Shown one piece after another: positions 24,124 to 34,786 of a stretch of 64,000 bases of DNA (its first letter is position 1; each line of letters opens with the position of its first letter). Both the position numbers and the translations under genes were made by a program. The notes beneath the pieces were generated by a model. The model was not told the origin of the DNA. It was given only the letters and a program-made list of their open reading frames with translations, and searched no databases. This stretch comes from Mycolicibacterium baixiangningiae (GTDB taxonomy: Bacteria > Actinomycetota > Actinomycetes > Mycobacteriales > Mycobacteriaceae): positions 4,340,001 through 4,404,000 of the forward strand of contig NZ_CP066218.1 of the NCBI RefSeq assembly GCF_016313185.1. The letters run 5' to 3'.

Positions 24124-25503
24124 TCAGGTGCGGACGACCTGACCCGTGCGGAACACCCCCGCCGGGTCATAGCGTTCCGCCAGCGCCGCCAGCCAGTGCC
24201 TGGCGTCCTCGGTGTACACCCGCGCGGCCCGCTGCGGATCCGTCGACGGCGCGAAGTTCGGCAGCTGCCCACCCGTCGACCAGCGCCCCAGTGCCCGCAT
24301 GACCGCCGCGCCGTGCACCGGCACCACCTCGGCGATCTCCGGCATCAACGCGCCGATCGTGGTCAGCGCGAACGCCGCATCGCGATGGCACAACACACTG
24401 CGGTGCCGCGGCTCCCGCGCGAGCGCGCCCCCGAGGTGGCGCACCTCCACGATCGCCTGCACCGACTCCGAGCCCGGCCCCGCCACCGCCAGCAGCGCCT
24501 CGACAGCCGCCGGGTCGAAGCTGTGCAGCAGCGTGTGATCCTCGTGCACCGGCATCGGATCGACCGGATCGGCGTGCACCGCCCCGATCGCCGCATACGG
24601 CAGCACCCCGACCGTATCCATCAACGTCGGCGCCACCGCCCGCATCGGCGCCAGGATCCGTTCGGCTTCCGCGAAGTCACCCAGCGCGGCGTAGCGCACC
24701 GCCACCGTCAACCGACCCGCCAGCGGTTCAGGCACCCCGGGCAACGGCGGAAGCTGTTGCAACGCAATCGACGTGTTCACCGTCTCCGGCAGACCGCCGC
24801 ACCAGTCGGTCCACGCGCGCAACACCGTGCCCGCATCAGCACCGTCGAAATACAGAGCGCCACCGTAGAATTCCGGGATCGGCAGCAGGTCGAACTCCAC
24901 CGACGTCACGATGCCCAGCGTCGCCTTACCACCACGCAACCCCCAGAACAGGTCGGCGTGCTCCTCGGGCGTCACCCGCAGCACCTCCCCTGTCCCCGTG
25001 ACCAATTCGAATGCCCGCACGTGATCCGACGACGCCCCGACCGTGCGCACCAGCGGCCCGATGCCCCCGCCGGTCAGGAACCCCACCACACCCACCCCGG
25101 GCGCCGAGCCGACCACCGGCGCCAGACCGTACGGGCAGGCCGCGTCGAGCACCTGCTGCCACTGCACCCCCGCCCCGACCCGCGCGGTGCGGTTCAAAGC
25201 GTCCACGGTGCACGCGGACATGCCGGAGGTGACGATCAGGATCGTGTCCGAATCCACTCCCGTCGCGCCGTGCCCCGTGGCCTGAACGGTCACCTTCAGG
25301 CCACAAGCAGCGGCGAACCGCACGGTGTCGGCGATGTCGGGCGTGGAGGTGGCCAGCACCACCGCGGCGGGGCGCACGTCGGCGGCGACGTTCCACGGCG
25401 TGCACCGCTCATAGCCCGCCTCCCCCGGCATGGCGACCGGCGCGGAGACGTGGTCACGGATCGCAGCCATCGGGTCGGCGCGGGCGACGTCGGTCGAAAT
25501 CAT
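24124..25503 (-). CDS. FAD-linked oxidoreductase (berberine-bridge/BBE type)
   Basis: 459 aa from the ATG at 25503, which has AAGGA six bases upstream. The frame is open further upstream without a ribosome site. The FAD-binding PCMH/FAD_binding_4 domain shows TPWNVAADVRPAAVV, the dinucleotide loop ATGHGATG, VGAGVQW, and FLTGGGIGPL, followed by HADLFWGLRGGK. The C-terminus carries the BBE segment (YDPAGVFRTGQ). Bicovalent enzymes have a His and a Cys. A His is present in ATGHG, and I do not see the matching Cys. Substrate unknown. It lies downstream of the SARP-like regulator on the same strand and may be its target. Confidence 0.88.
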   Translation of the reverse strand: MISTDVARADPMAAIRDHVSAPVAMPGEAGYERCTPWNVAADVRPAAVVLATSTPDIADTVRFAAACGLKVTVQATGHGATGVDSDTILIVTSGMSACTVDALNRTARVGAGVQWQQVLDAACPYGLAPVVGSAPGVGVVGFLTGGGIGPLVRTVGASSDHVRAFELVTGTGEVLRVTPEEHADLFWGLRGGKATLGIVTSVEFDLLPIPEFYGGALYFDGADAGTVLRAWTDWCGGLPETVNTSIALQQLPPLPGVPEPLAGRLTVAVRYAALGDFAEAERILAPMRAVAPTLMDTVGVLPYAAIGAVHADPVDPMPVHEDHTLLHSFDPAAVEALLAVAGPGSESVQAIVEVRHLGGALAREPRHRSVLCHRDAAFALTTIGALMPEIAEVVPVHGAAVMRALGRWSTGGQLPNFAPSTDPQRAARVYTEDARHWLAALAERYDPAGVFRTGQVVRT

Positions 25504-25605
25504 CGATGTCCTTTCACAGCACTGTGCTCGGTGTCGGGACACAGCGTGCGCGACGGCGCTTGGCGTCTCCTTGGCCCGCCGCGCCAAGGAACCTCCAAGC
25601 CGCGC

Positions 25606-28600
25606 TCACGCAAGCTGGCGTGCCAGGTCCGCGACCCCTCGCATGCCCAGCGCATCGGCGTCCGCGGCCAGATCCCGTGCCGCCGCCTGGCGCTGGGGCC
25701 CGGGCGCGCTCAGTTCGCAGCGCAGCAGCCGGCACCGCAGCAGGCTGGGCGCCCCCTGCGTCCGCGCCGCGATGTCCTCCGCGGCGGCGAGATCGGCCAG
25801 CGCGCCATTGCGATCGCCCAGCAGGGCATGCAACCGCGCCGTCGCCAACGCGACGGGCCCGACCACCCCGACCTGACCGATCTCGGAAATGCGGTCGGCG
25901 AACGGGACAAGCCGCTCCAACAGCGCAGGCGCGAACTCCGCGAGGCCGTAGTCACACGCCAGGTGAGCCAGCAGCGTTGCGTGCCCGAGGGTGGTCCACA
26001 CGTGCGCCCGGTACGGTGCGGCCTGCCACTCCTGCAACCGCATCAGCGCCTGCGCCCGTGCCTCGTCCCCGCTCCCGACGGTCAGGAGCGCGGTGTGCAC
26101 CAGGCCGACCATCCCCTGTCCCCCACTCTCGACGTCGGCGCGCAGCCCGGGCCAGTCGGGTGCGACGGGGCGGCCCTTCTCCCGGATCAGGGTCACCGCG
26201 GCCACCAAACCACTTCCCGCTTCGTACAATTCGGTCTGCTCGTGCACATCCGCTGCGATGCGGTGATGGCGCTCGGCTTCCGCGAAATCTCCCCGCCACA
26301 CCGCGAGCACCGCCTCCATCCACCGCAGCTGCGCCCGCAGTACCGGGAGCCGCAGCTCCTCGCTTCCTGAGATACCCTCCCGCAGATGTCGTTCCGTCAG
26401 GTCGATGTCGGTCAGGTTCATCGCGGCCATCGTGGCCACCGAGTGTGCGATGACGCTGTCCTCCCGAGACCTGCTGTGGCCCAGACCGTTCAGCTCCGCC
26501 GCCCACTCCAGCGTCTGACGGCTGTAGACCGCCACTCCGGAATAGGTGATCAACCGCCCCATCAACACATCGGCCACGACGTCGCGATCACCGGTGGCGT
26601 CGGCCAATTGCGCGGCCCGCTCGAGATGCCCGGCGGACACCCCGGCGTCGGAGTGGTAGCAGTGTCCGACGGCCAGCGCGGCCAGCACTCGCGCCCCGGC
26701 GGCCGGGTCGGCTTCGGCCATCACCGCGGCCCGCTCCAGCAGTGAGAGCAGCGCCCCCGTGTCGTGACCCGGCGCCAACCAGGGCCACCCCCCACTGGCC
26801 CGCAGCAGCGCGCTGGCCAGCCGCCCGGCGGTCGCGGCACGCCCGCTGCGGACGGCGGCGCCGAGCTGTTCTGTCACGGTGTCCAGGACCAGCCGTCCGC
26901 GCCCGGCGCGCGAATGTGCCTCCAGCATCGACACGGTCAGCGCGTCGCGGTCCTCTTCTGACCGCGACGCCGCGGGCAACCGGTCGTAGGCATCCAGCGC
27001 GGCCTGCCACCACCGCGCCGCGATGTCCGAACTCCACCGGGCCGTGGCGTCTTCGGCGGCCAGCCGGCACGCCTGCACCACCGCATCCGCCTCGATGAGC
27101 GGCTGGGCGGCGATGAGGTGCTGGGCACGCCGGGTCAACGCGTCCTCGGCGGTGCTGCCGTCGAGCACCTCGGCGATCTTGGCGTGCAGGCGTTGCCGGC
27201 GGGGTGCGGGCATCCCGGCGATGAGGTGTTCGCGCAGCAGCCCGTGGGCGAAGGCGTACCCGTCGCCGGTGTGCGCGGAGACGACGATGCGCTCGTCGGC
27301 GGCGGCGTCGAGATAGTCGGCCAGCGTGTCGACGTCCATCCCGGTGGCACGGGCCAGCACGGGCACGGCGTCGGAATCGAGTGTGTCCCCGATGATCGCG
27401 GCGGTGCGCAGCACCTGGACCGCCGCCGGGTCGAGTCCGACCAGCCGCCGGTCCAGCACCGATTTCACCGCGACCGGGATCTCACTACCCACCCGGTCGG
27501 TGCGGGGCAGCCGGGCATACTCGGAGACGAAGAACGGGTTACCGCCCGTCCGGTCGGCCAACACCGCCGCCTCCGCATCGGTGACCGGGTCGTCGGCCAC
27601 CTGATTCGCCAGCGCCGCAACATCATCGGTGGACAGGGCGGGGACGGCCACGTGCCGGTTGCGGTCGCCCCGGGCCACGGTGGTCACCAGCCGGCAGACC
27701 TCCGTGCTGTGGTCGCCGTCGCGAACGGTCAGGATCATCACGACCGGGCGGTCTCGCAGCGCACCCGCGATATACGCCAGGCACGCCGCCGAGGTGGTGT
27801 CCGCCCACTGCACGTCGTCGATGACGACCGCCAGGGTGCACGGCGCCGACTCCAAAAGAGTCTGTATGCGTTCGTAGACATGGAATCTCGCGATGTCCGG
27901 ATCGGCGTCGGGCGGCACCTCGAGCACATCGTCGGGGTCGGCCCCCAGCGCGCGCACCAACTGCCGCATCGGCCACCAGGGCGGTGTCGCCCGCTCGTCA
28001 GGGCAACTCACCCACACCATCTCGCCGCCGTCGGCGACCACGCGCGCCGCGATCTCCTCGGCGAGCCGGGTCTTACCGATGCCCGCAGGCCCCGACAACA
28101 CCAGCCACCGCGCTGAGCCGTCCGCGACGTCCGCCAGAACACCTGCTGCCGTGGACAATTCGCGACCCCGGCCGATCAGCGCGCCGCGCCGCGGTCCCGC
28201 CGGCGCCGCCTCCTGCTCGACCGCGGACGTGGCAGGGGTGACCACCTCACCGGCGCCGGTCCACTCCGGGGACCGCGGCCACGCCGCCAGCTCCGGGGCC
28301 TGCCGCAGGATCGCGGTCTGCAGCTCGCGGAGCTCCCGTCCCGGCTGCACCGCGAGCTCGTCGTCGAGGAGCGTGGCGTGCCGGGTGTAGACGTCGAGCG
28401 CATCGGTGACACGGCCGGCCCGGTACAGCGTGAGCATGTGCAGCCAGCAGCCGCGGTCCGCCAGCGGTGCGGCAGAGCGCACCTCGGCCACCGCGGCCAG
28501 TGCCTGGGGAACGCGACCCAGCGCCAACAGCGCGGTGATCCGCGCGTCCAGGCAATCGGTGCGCAGTTGCTCGGCCCTGGTCGCTTCGTCGGCGGCCCAC

Positions 28601-29043
28601 GGCTCGTCGGGCAGGTCGGCCAGCAGCGGTCCGCGCCACAATCCCAGCGCCTCGTCGGCGCACGCCAGCGCTACGTTCCACGCTCCGCCCTCGACCGCGG
28701 CCGCCGCCTTCGCACAGCAGCCGGCGAACACCTCGAGGTCGAGCTGACCCGGTTCGACGTCCAGGTAGTACCCGGGGGGTTGCCGCACGATCGGCGACGC
28801 CACCTGCGACTGATTCCCGTCGCGCAGGGCCCGGCGCAGGTTCGAGATGTAGGCCTGCAGACTGGCCGTCGCGCTGCCCGGAGCGTCGTCACCCCAGACG
28901 GCGTCGATCAACCGGTCCACCGACACCACCCGCCCGGCCGCGAGCAGGAGCACGGCCAGCACGGCACGCTGCTTGGGCGGCCCGATGTCGACCGGGCGCT
29001 GGGCGTGCACTACCTGCAGCGGCCCCAGCAAGCGAAACTGCAC
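25606..29043 (-). CDS. SARP/AfsR-family giant transcriptional regulator (wHTH-BTAD-AAA-TPR)
   Basis: 1145 aa. Residues 1-95 form an OmpR/PhoB-like winged helix (RLLGPLQVV ... RAVLAVLLLAAGRVVSVDRL in pattern). Residues about 97-245 form the bacterial transcriptional activator domain (LWRGPLLADLPDEPWAADEA). An AAA/NB-ARC-type ATPase follows with Walker A LSGPAGIGKTRLAEE near 315 and VIDDVQWAD near 410. The C-terminal half is TPR-like helical repeats. Such proteins activate secondary-metabolism or stress genes on ATP-dependent signals. The FAD oxidase gene 100 bp downstream on the same strand is a possible target. It is not part of the conserved Rv3193c-Rv3212 block. Confidence 0.9.
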   Translation of the reverse strand: MQFRLLGPLQVVHAQRPVDIGPPKQRAVLAVLLLAAGRVVSVDRLIDAVWGDDAPGSATASLQAYISNLRRALRDGNQSQVASPIVRQPPGYYLDVEPGQLDLEVFAGCCAKAAAAVEGGAWNVALACADEALGLWRGPLLADLPDEPWAADEATRAEQLRTDCLDARITALLALGRVPQALAAVAEVRSAAPLADRGCWLHMLTLYRAGRVTDALDVYTRHATLLDDELAVQPGRELRELQTAILRQAPELAAWPRSPEWTGAGEVVTPATSAVEQEAAPAGPRRGALIGRGRELSTAAGVLADVADGSARWLVLSGPAGIGKTRLAEEIAARVVADGGEMVWVSCPDERATPPWWPMRQLVRALGADPDDVLEVPPDADPDIARFHVYERIQTLLESAPCTLAVVIDDVQWADTTSAACLAYIAGALRDRPVVMILTVRDGDHSTEVCRLVTTVARGDRNRHVAVPALSTDDVAALANQVADDPVTDAEAAVLADRTGGNPFFVSEYARLPRTDRVGSEIPVAVKSVLDRRLVGLDPAAVQVLRTAAIIGDTLDSDAVPVLARATGMDVDTLADYLDAAADERIVVSAHTGDGYAFAHGLLREHLIAGMPAPRRQRLHAKIAEVLDGSTAEDALTRRAQHLIAAQPLIEADAVVQACRLAAEDATARWSSDIAARWWQAALDAYDRLPAASRSEEDRDALTVSMLEAHSRAGRGRLVLDTVTEQLGAAVRSGRAATAGRLASALLRASGGWPWLAPGHDTGALLSLLERAAVMAEADPAAGARVLAALAVGHCYHSDAGVSAGHLERAAQLADATGDRDVVADVLMGRLITYSGVAVYSRQTLEWAAELNGLGHSRSREDSVIAHSVATMAAMNLTDIDLTERHLREGISGSEELRLPVLRAQLRWMEAVLAVWRGDFAEAERHHRIAADVHEQTELYEAGSGLVAAVTLIREKGRPVAPDWPGLRADVESGGQGMVGLVHTALLTVGSGDEARAQALMRLQEWQAAPYRAHVWTTLGHATLLAHLACDYGLAEFAPALLERLVPFADRISEIGQVGVVGPVALATARLHALLGDRNGALADLAAAEDIAARTQGAPSLLRCRLLRCELSAPGPQRQAAARDLAADADALGMRGVADLARQLA

Positions 29044-29074
29044 CCGCCGAGCTTAAGGGCAGTTCCGCGTTCGC

Positions 29075-32000
29075 TCAGCGCGTCTGCGAGTACTTGTTCA
29101 TCGCGTCGTCGAGCCGCTGCAACGCCTCACCGTACTGGGCGAAATCACCGTTGCGCTGTGCGTCCTGCAACCCGCCCATCGCCTCCTGGACCTCCTGCAG
29201 TGCCGCGGCTTTCGCCTCCGACAGCTGCTGGGGCCCCGACGGGCCGGACGGCACAGCGGCCGCGGGAGGCTGCGCCGGTACCTGGCCGGACTGGTTTGCC
29301 GGAGGCTGCGCCGCCGGAGTCTGCCCGTCGGCCGGGGGCCGCGCGGGCTGCTGACTGTCGGGCAGGTTGGTCGGCGCGGGGCCGGTGGCCGTCGCGTCGG
29401 CGCCAGGACCGAACAGATCGGTCAGCGCGTCCCGCACCGTCGGGCCGTAACCGACCTCGTCGTTGTAGAACATCGCCACCCGGATGAGGCGCGGGTACGT
29501 CGACGCCGCGTCACTGGTTCCCGGCGAGGCGTACACCGGTGCCACGTACAGCAGGCCGCCCGGGCCCACCGGCAGGGTCAACAGGTTGCCCCAGCGGATC
29601 CGGTTCTGGTTGTCCCGGCCGATCACACCGAGGTCCTGGCTCACCGCGGTATCGGTGCTGATCGCGTTGAACGCCAGCTTCGGACCGTTGACCTGACCGG
29701 GGATGGTCAGCACGGTGATCCGCCCGTAGGTCTCCGGATCCGAACTCGCGCTCATGTACGCGGCGAGGAAGTCACGCCGGAACCGGTTCATCGCACTGGT
29801 CAGCTGGAAGGCTGCCGAACTGTTGTTCTCCGCAAGGTCTTTGGCCACGATGTAGTACGGCGGCTGGAAGCTGCTGGCCGTCGGGTTCGGATCCAGCGGG
29901 ACGTCCCAGAAGTCCGATGTCGAGAAGAACGTCACCGGATCGTCGACGTGGTACTTCGCCAGCAGCGCGCGCTGCACCTTGAACAGGTCTTCGGGGTAGC
30001 GCAGGTGCTCCTGCAGCTCCTGGGAGATCTCGCTCTTGGGCTTGATCGTGTCGGGGAAGACCTTCATCCACGCCTGCAGGACGGGGTCGCTCTCGTCCTG
30101 GGCGTAGAGCGTCACTGTGCCGTCATAGGCGTCGACGGTGGCCTTCACCGAGTTCCGGATGTAGGACACCTGCTTGTTGAGCGCCAGCCGGTTGACGGCC
30201 ACCTCGTTAGAGTCCGCGGTCGCCGACGACAGCGACGTCAACTCCGAGTACGGGTAGTTGTCGAGCGTGGTGTACCCGTCGACGATCCACACGATCTTCT
30301 TGTTGACGATCGCCGGGTAGACCGTGGTGTCGGTGGTCAGCCACGGAGCGACGGCCTCCACGCGGTCGGCCGGATCCCGGTTGAACAGGATCTTGCTGTT
30401 CTCGCCGATGACGTTGGAGAACAGGAAGTTGCGCTCGGCGAACTTGGCGGCGAACAGGCTTCGGGTGAGCCAGTTCCCGATCGGCACACCACCGGATCCG
30501 GTGTAGGTGTAGTTGCGGGTCTCGACGTTGTTCTCGTAGTCGTACTCGCGCGGAGTGCCGTTCTCACCGACGATCGCGTAGTCCGACGCGGTGTTGGCGA
30601 TGACCGGGCCGAAGTAGATCCGCGGCTGATCCAGCGGCGCCGGACCGGGCGAGGTGACGTTGCCGTTCGCCCCCACCACACTGGCGAGGAATTCCGGATA
30701 GCCGCCGTTTTGGTTGGGGTCACTGGCGATCCCGCGCACGGTGTTGGCCGGCGAGGCGATGAACCCGTTGCCGTGGGTGTAGACGGTGTGCCGGTTGATC
30801 CAGTCGCGCTGGTTGTCGATCAACCGGTCCGGGTTGAGCTCGCGGGCGGCGACCACGTAGTCACGCAGGTTCCCGCCGGCATCGCGGTAGCGGTCCATCG
30901 CCAACTGGTCGGGGAAGAAGTAGAAGTTCTTGCCCTGCTGGAACTGGGTGAAGGCCGGGCTGACGATGTTGGGATCGAGGACGCGGATGTTCGACGTGGT
31001 CGCGCGGTCGGCGGCGACCTGTTGTGCGGTCGCCGGCGTGTTGCCCGGATAGTCGCGATAGGTGACCGTCTGGTCGGTCAAGCCGTAGGCCTGCCGGGTC
31101 GCGCCGATACTTCGCGAGATGTACTCGCTTTCCTTCTGCGCGGCGTTGGGCTTGACGCTGAACTGCTCGACCACCAGCGGCCAGCCTGCACCGACCACCA
31201 TCGACGACAGCAGCAGCAGGACCACGCCGATCGCCGGGATGCGCAAGTCCCGCAGCACGATCGCGGAGAACACCGCCACCGCGCAGATCACCGCGATCGC
31301 CAGCAGGATCAGCTTGGCCGGCAGCACGGCGTTGATGTCGGTGTAGCCGGCGCCGGTGAACGGTTTGCCGCCGCGGGTGTGGCTGAGCAACTCGTAGCGG
31401 TCCAGCCAGTAGGCGAACGCCTTGAGCAGGATCAGGGTGCCGACCAGCGTGACGAGCTGGATCCGCGCCGCGCGGGTCAGCGCGCCCGCCCGGCCGGACA
31501 GCCGGATGCCGCCGAACAGGTAGTGGCCCAGCAGGTTCGCGATGAACGCGAGGAACGTGGCGACGAACAGATAGCTCAGCACCAGCCGGTAGAACGGCAG
31601 CTCGAACGCGTAGAAGCCGAGGTCGAGGCCGAACTGCGGATCGGTGACGCCGAAGTCGCCACCGTGCAGGAACAGCTGGATCCGCACCCAGTAGCTCTGC
31701 GCGACGATGCCGGCCAGGATGCCGATGAACGCCGGGATGCCGAAGCCGAACAGGCGCAGCCGCGACATCACCGTCGTGCGGTAGCGGGCGATCGGATCGT
31801 TGGGGCCGACGGTCGGTACGAACACCGGTCGCGTCCGATACGCCAGCGCGAGGCCGGCGAAGACGATGGCGCCGATCACGATGGAGACGATCAGGAACAC
31901 GCTGATGCGGGTGAACAGCACCGTGGTGAACACCGACCGGTAGCCCAGTTCGCCGAACCACATCCAGTTCACATACGTGTCGATGAACCGCGGTCCGATC

Positions 32001-32092
32001 AGCAGCAGCACCACCATGGTGAGGGCGACACCGATCAGGATCCGGCTTCGTCGGGTCAGCTTCGGCATCCTCGCCGCTGGCCGCATACCCAC
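29075..32092 (-). CDS. UPF0182 large membrane protein (Rv3193c ortholog)
   Basis: 1005 aa. The first about 300 residues hold around seven hydrophobic helices ([49 protein letters not shown], and further). A long extracytoplasmic domain follows, then a Pro/Gln/Ala-rich stretch near 890-950 and a terminal helix ([18 protein letters not shown]). Length and layout match UPF0182 proteins, which are conserved in actinobacteria and of unknown function. The [12 protein letters not shown] start agrees with the M. tuberculosis protein as I recall it. A later ATG at 32068 is possible. Confidence 0.92.
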   Translation of the reverse strand: MGMRPAARMPKLTRRSRILIGVALTMVVLLLIGPRFIDTYVNWMWFGELGYRSVFTTVLFTRISVFLIVSIVIGAIVFAGLALAYRTRPVFVPTVGPNDPIARYRTTVMSRLRLFGFGIPAFIGILAGIVAQSYWVRIQLFLHGGDFGVTDPQFGLDLGFYAFELPFYRLVLSYLFVATFLAFIANLLGHYLFGGIRLSGRAGALTRAARIQLVTLVGTLILLKAFAYWLDRYELLSHTRGGKPFTGAGYTDINAVLPAKLILLAIAVICAVAVFSAIVLRDLRIPAIGVVLLLLSSMVVGAGWPLVVEQFSVKPNAAQKESEYISRSIGATRQAYGLTDQTVTYRDYPGNTPATAQQVAADRATTSNIRVLDPNIVSPAFTQFQQGKNFYFFPDQLAMDRYRDAGGNLRDYVVAARELNPDRLIDNQRDWINRHTVYTHGNGFIASPANTVRGIASDPNQNGGYPEFLASVVGANGNVTSPGPAPLDQPRIYFGPVIANTASDYAIVGENGTPREYDYENNVETRNYTYTGSGGVPIGNWLTRSLFAAKFAERNFLFSNVIGENSKILFNRDPADRVEAVAPWLTTDTTVYPAIVNKKIVWIVDGYTTLDNYPYSELTSLSSATADSNEVAVNRLALNKQVSYIRNSVKATVDAYDGTVTLYAQDESDPVLQAWMKVFPDTIKPKSEISQELQEHLRYPEDLFKVQRALLAKYHVDDPVTFFSTSDFWDVPLDPNPTASSFQPPYYIVAKDLAENNSSAAFQLTSAMNRFRRDFLAAYMSASSDPETYGRITVLTIPGQVNGPKLAFNAISTDTAVSQDLGVIGRDNQNRIRWGNLLTLPVGPGGLLYVAPVYASPGTSDAASTYPRLIRVAMFYNDEVGYGPTVRDALTDLFGPGADATATGPAPTNLPDSQQPARPPADGQTPAAQPPANQSGQVPAQPPAAAVPSGPSGPQQLSEAKAAALQEVQEAMGGLQDAQRNGDFAQYGEALQRLDDAMNKYSQTR

Positions 32093-32177
32093 TTGATGTC
32101 TCCAGTTTCACTCACAGGAAAGGGGGACGTCGTCACCGACGTGCCCCAACTCTACGCATTGACCGGTTCGCGGTCGG

Positions 32178-33215
32178 TCAGCACCGTGGCGGTTCGCCAC
32201 CAGCGGAAATCGTATTGAGCGCATCGATGGCTTCGGTGAGCGTGCCGACCTTCACCAACTCGAGTCCGTCCTGCGGGTCCGACTTCGCTTCGGCACAGTT
32301 GTCGGCGGGCACGAGGAACACGGTGGCGCCCGCATCCCGCGCGGCGAGCATCTTGTGGGTGATCCCGCCAATCGACCCGACCTCGCCCTCGCCGGTGATC
32401 GTGCCGGTGCCCGCGACGAACTTGCCGTCGTTGAGGTCACCGGAGGTGAGTTTGTCGATCACCGCGAGGCTGAACATGAGTCCCGCCGACGGCCCGCCGA
32501 CATTGGCCAGGTTGAAGTCGATCTTGAACGACGCCCACGGTGCGTCGAGAACCCCGATCCCGAGATATCCGTAATCGCGATCGGGGTTGGTGCCGAGGGT
32601 GACGGTGGCGGTTCCGACCGGGTCGTCGTCGTCCTTGCGCCGAAAATCGATGACCAGCTCGTCACCGGGCTTGGTCGTCTTCAACAGCGCCTGGAACTCG
32701 TCGACGTTGGCGACCGGCTTGCCGTTGACCGCGTCGATCGCGTCGCCGTCCTTCAGCTTGCCCACCGACGGACCGGGATCGGTCACGCTCTCGACGGTGA
32801 CCGCGCGCGGGTATTTCAGATACGACAGCGCCGCGTACTCGGCGTTGTCCTCAGAGTTGCGAAAATCGGCGGTGTTGGCCTCGTCGATCTCGTCCTTGCT
32901 CTTGTCGGGCGGATAGACGAGTTCGCGGGGCACCAGCTGTTCGCGGCCCGACATCCACAGGGTCATCGCCTGGGCCAGGGTCAGCCCGTCGCGCTGCGAC
33001 ACCGTCGTCATGTCCAGATGCCCGGACGTCGGCTTCACCTCGGTGCCCGTGATGTCCACGACCTCTTTTCCGTCGACCTCGCCGAGAGTGTCGAAGGTGG
33101 GTCCTGGACCCAGCGAGACGAACGGCACCGTCACCGCAGAGAGCAGCACGCCGAACGCCACGACGGGGACGAGCGCGATCAGCAGCGTCAGAATCCGCCT
33201 GTTCACGCCGCCCAC
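32178..33215 (-). CDS. Secreted-side PDZ / Lon-type serine protease (Rv3194c ortholog, YlbL-like)
   Basis: 345 aa. One N-terminal membrane anchor (LLIALVPVVAFGVLLSAV, residues about 9-28) is followed by a PDZ-like domain (VGKLKDGDAIDAVNGKPVANVDEF, about 145-185, read in part). A Lon-protease-like S16 domain closes the protein, with GGPSAGLMFSLAVID holding the Ser nucleophile near 236 and THKMLAARDAGA holding the Lys near 283. It should act outside the membrane. It runs convergently away from the DUF2342 gene with an 82-bp divergent promoter region, and lies upstream of the UPF0182 gene on the same strand. Confidence 0.9.
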   Translation of the reverse strand: MGGVNRRILTLLIALVPVVAFGVLLSAVTVPFVSLGPGPTFDTLGEVDGKEVVDITGTEVKPTSGHLDMTTVSQRDGLTLAQAMTLWMSGREQLVPRELVYPPDKSKDEIDEANTADFRNSEDNAEYAALSYLKYPRAVTVESVTDPGPSVGKLKDGDAIDAVNGKPVANVDEFQALLKTTKPGDELVIDFRRKDDDDPVGTATVTLGTNPDRDYGYLGIGVLDAPWASFKIDFNLANVGGPSAGLMFSLAVIDKLTSGDLNDGKFVAGTGTITGEGEVGSIGGITHKMLAARDAGATVFLVPADNCAEAKSDPQDGLELVKVGTLTEAIDALNTISAGGEPPRC

Positions 33216-33297
33216 AGTAAGGGAGCGCAGCCCCCGTTCACTGACAGCGTGACCCGGCCCACCGCATCACCCGGCGCCGGTGAGTACCGTTGACGGT

Positions 33298-34725
33298 ATG
33301 GCTGACCTGCCCTTCGGCTTCTCCTCGAGTGACGACCCGGAGCGAGACAAACCCAAGAAGGACCCCGACGGGGGGTCCGGTCCGGGCGGTTCGCCGTCGG
33401 ATCCGTTCGGCTCGATGTTCGGGCAGGGCGGAGCCGGATTCGACATGTCCGACCTGGGCCAGATCTTCACCAAACTCGGCGAGATGTTCAGCGGCGCAGG
33501 CAATGTCACGGCCGGCGGCGCACAGTCCGGGCCGGTGAACTATGACCTCGCCCGGCAGCTGGCGTCCAGTGCGATCGGGTTCGTGGCGCCGGTGCCCGAG
33601 CAGACGGCGTCGGCGGTGGCCGATGCGGTGCGGCTGGCCGAAACCTGGCTCGACGGCGTCACGCCGCTGCCCGCCGGCACCAGCCGCACGGTCGCCTGGA
33701 CACCGACGGACTGGATCGACAACACACTCGACACCTGGAAGCGGCTGTGCGACCCGGTGGCCGAACAGATCTCGACGGTGTGGGCCTCGGCGCTGCCCGA
33801 GGAGGCCCGCGCGATGGCCGGGCCGCTGCTGGCCATGATGTCGCAGATGGGTGGCATGGCGTTCGGCTCCCAGCTCGGCCAGGCGCTCGGCAAGTTGTCC
33901 AAGGAAGTGCTGACGTCCACCGACATCGGGCTGCCACTCGGCCCCAAGGGTGTCGCGGCGCTGCTGCCCGAGGCGGTCGAGACGTTCTCCGAAGGGCTCG
34001 AGCAGCCGCGCAGTGAGGTCCTGACGTTCCTCGCCGCCCGCGAAGCGGCGCACCACCGGCTCTTCAGCCATGTGCCGTGGCTGTCGAGCCAGCTGCTGTC
34101 GGCGGTCGAGGCGTTCGCGCGCGGCATGAAGGTCGACATGAGCGGCATCGAAGACCTCGCCCAGGGCTTCAACCCGGCCGCGCTGGCCGACCCGTCGCAG
34201 ATGGAACAACTGCTCAACCAGGGCATCTTCGAACCGAAGGCCACCCCGGAGCAGGTCGCGGCGCTCGAACGCCTGGAGACCCTGCTCGCCCTCATCGAAG
34301 GTTGGGTGCAGACCGTCGTCACCGCCGCGCTCGGCGACCGCATCCCCGGAACCGGCGCCCTGTCCGAGACGCTGCGCCGCCGGCGGGCCACCGGCGGGCC
34401 GGCCGAGCAGACCTTCGCCACCCTGGTCGGTCTCGAACTGCGGCCGCGCAAGATGCGCGAGGCCGCGGTGCTGTGGGAGCGGCTCACCGAGGCGGTCGGC
34501 GCCGATGCCCGCGACGGCGTGTGGCAGCACCCCGACCTGCTGCCGTCGTCGAGCGACCTCGACGAGCCGGCCGGATTCATCGACCGGATCGTCGGCGGCG
34601 ACACCAGCGGTATGGACAGCGCGATCGAGGAGGCCTTCAGTGACCTTGAATCCGACCTCGACGCGGACCTCGACGCCAACCGCGAGCGTGGTGACAAGGA
34701 CGGCCCCGAGGACGATCAGCGTTAG
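33298..34725 (+). CDS. DUF2342-family zinc-dependent metalloprotease-like protein (Rv3195 ortholog)
   Basis: 475 aa from the ATG at 33298. A GTG at 33280 in the same frame would add six residues. A disordered Gly/Pro/Asp N-terminus (about 1-75) precedes a helical domain. The segment REAAHHRLFSHVPWL near residue 255 supplies the histidines expected of this family, which databases name zinc-dependent metalloprotease or putative hydrolase. No experimental role is known to me. The C-terminus is acidic (DLESDLDADLDAN). The stop codon is followed at once by the paired DnaA boxes. Confidence 0.85.
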   Translation: MADLPFGFSSSDDPERDKPKKDPDGGSGPGGSPSDPFGSMFGQGGAGFDMSDLGQIFTKLGEMFSGAGNVTAGGAQSGPVNYDLARQLASSAIGFVAPVPEQTASAVADAVRLAETWLDGVTPLPAGTSRTVAWTPTDWIDNTLDTWKRLCDPVAEQISTVWASALPEEARAMAGPLLAMMSQMGGMAFGSQLGQALGKLSKEVLTSTDIGLPLGPKGVAALLPEAVETFSEGLEQPRSEVLTFLAAREAAHHRLFSHVPWLSSQLLSAVEAFARGMKVDMSGIEDLAQGFNPAALADPSQMEQLLNQGIFEPKATPEQVAALERLETLLALIEGWVQTVVTAALGDRIPGTGALSETLRRRRATGGPAEQTFATLVGLELRPRKMREAAVLWERLTEAVGADARDGVWQHPDLLPSSSDLDEPAGFIDRIVGGDTSGMDSAIEEAFSDLESDLDADLDANRERGDKDGPEDDQR

Positions 34726-34747
34726 TTGTCCACAGGCCTGTGGATAA
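34726..34747. promoter_or_regulatory. Two inverted DnaA boxes
   Basis: TTGTCCACA (34726-34734) and TGTGGATAA (34739-34747, reading TTATCCACA on the minus strand) face each other across a GGCC spacer. Both match the actinobacterial DnaA-box consensus TT(G/A)TCCACA without mismatch. The symmetry extends to AGTT/AACT on the outside, so the site could also form a weak hairpin after the DUF2342 gene. It starts on the base after the stop codon and ends 40 bp before the next gene. Confidence 0.6.
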
Positions 34748-34786
34748 CTGCGCGGTGACGCCCGCACGCCGTGGCAGAGTCCTTCC

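Noticed and set aside
24049..26370. 773-codon plus-strand frame across the FAD oxidase and SARP genes
   Set aside because: Arg/His/Pro-rich antisense shadow. It spans two genes with firm domain assignments on the other strand.
29948..32218. 756-codon plus-strand frame antisense to UPF0182
   Set aside because: Composition is dominated by Arg, Asp, Val and Gln without membrane segments or motifs. The UPF0182 gene explains the strand.
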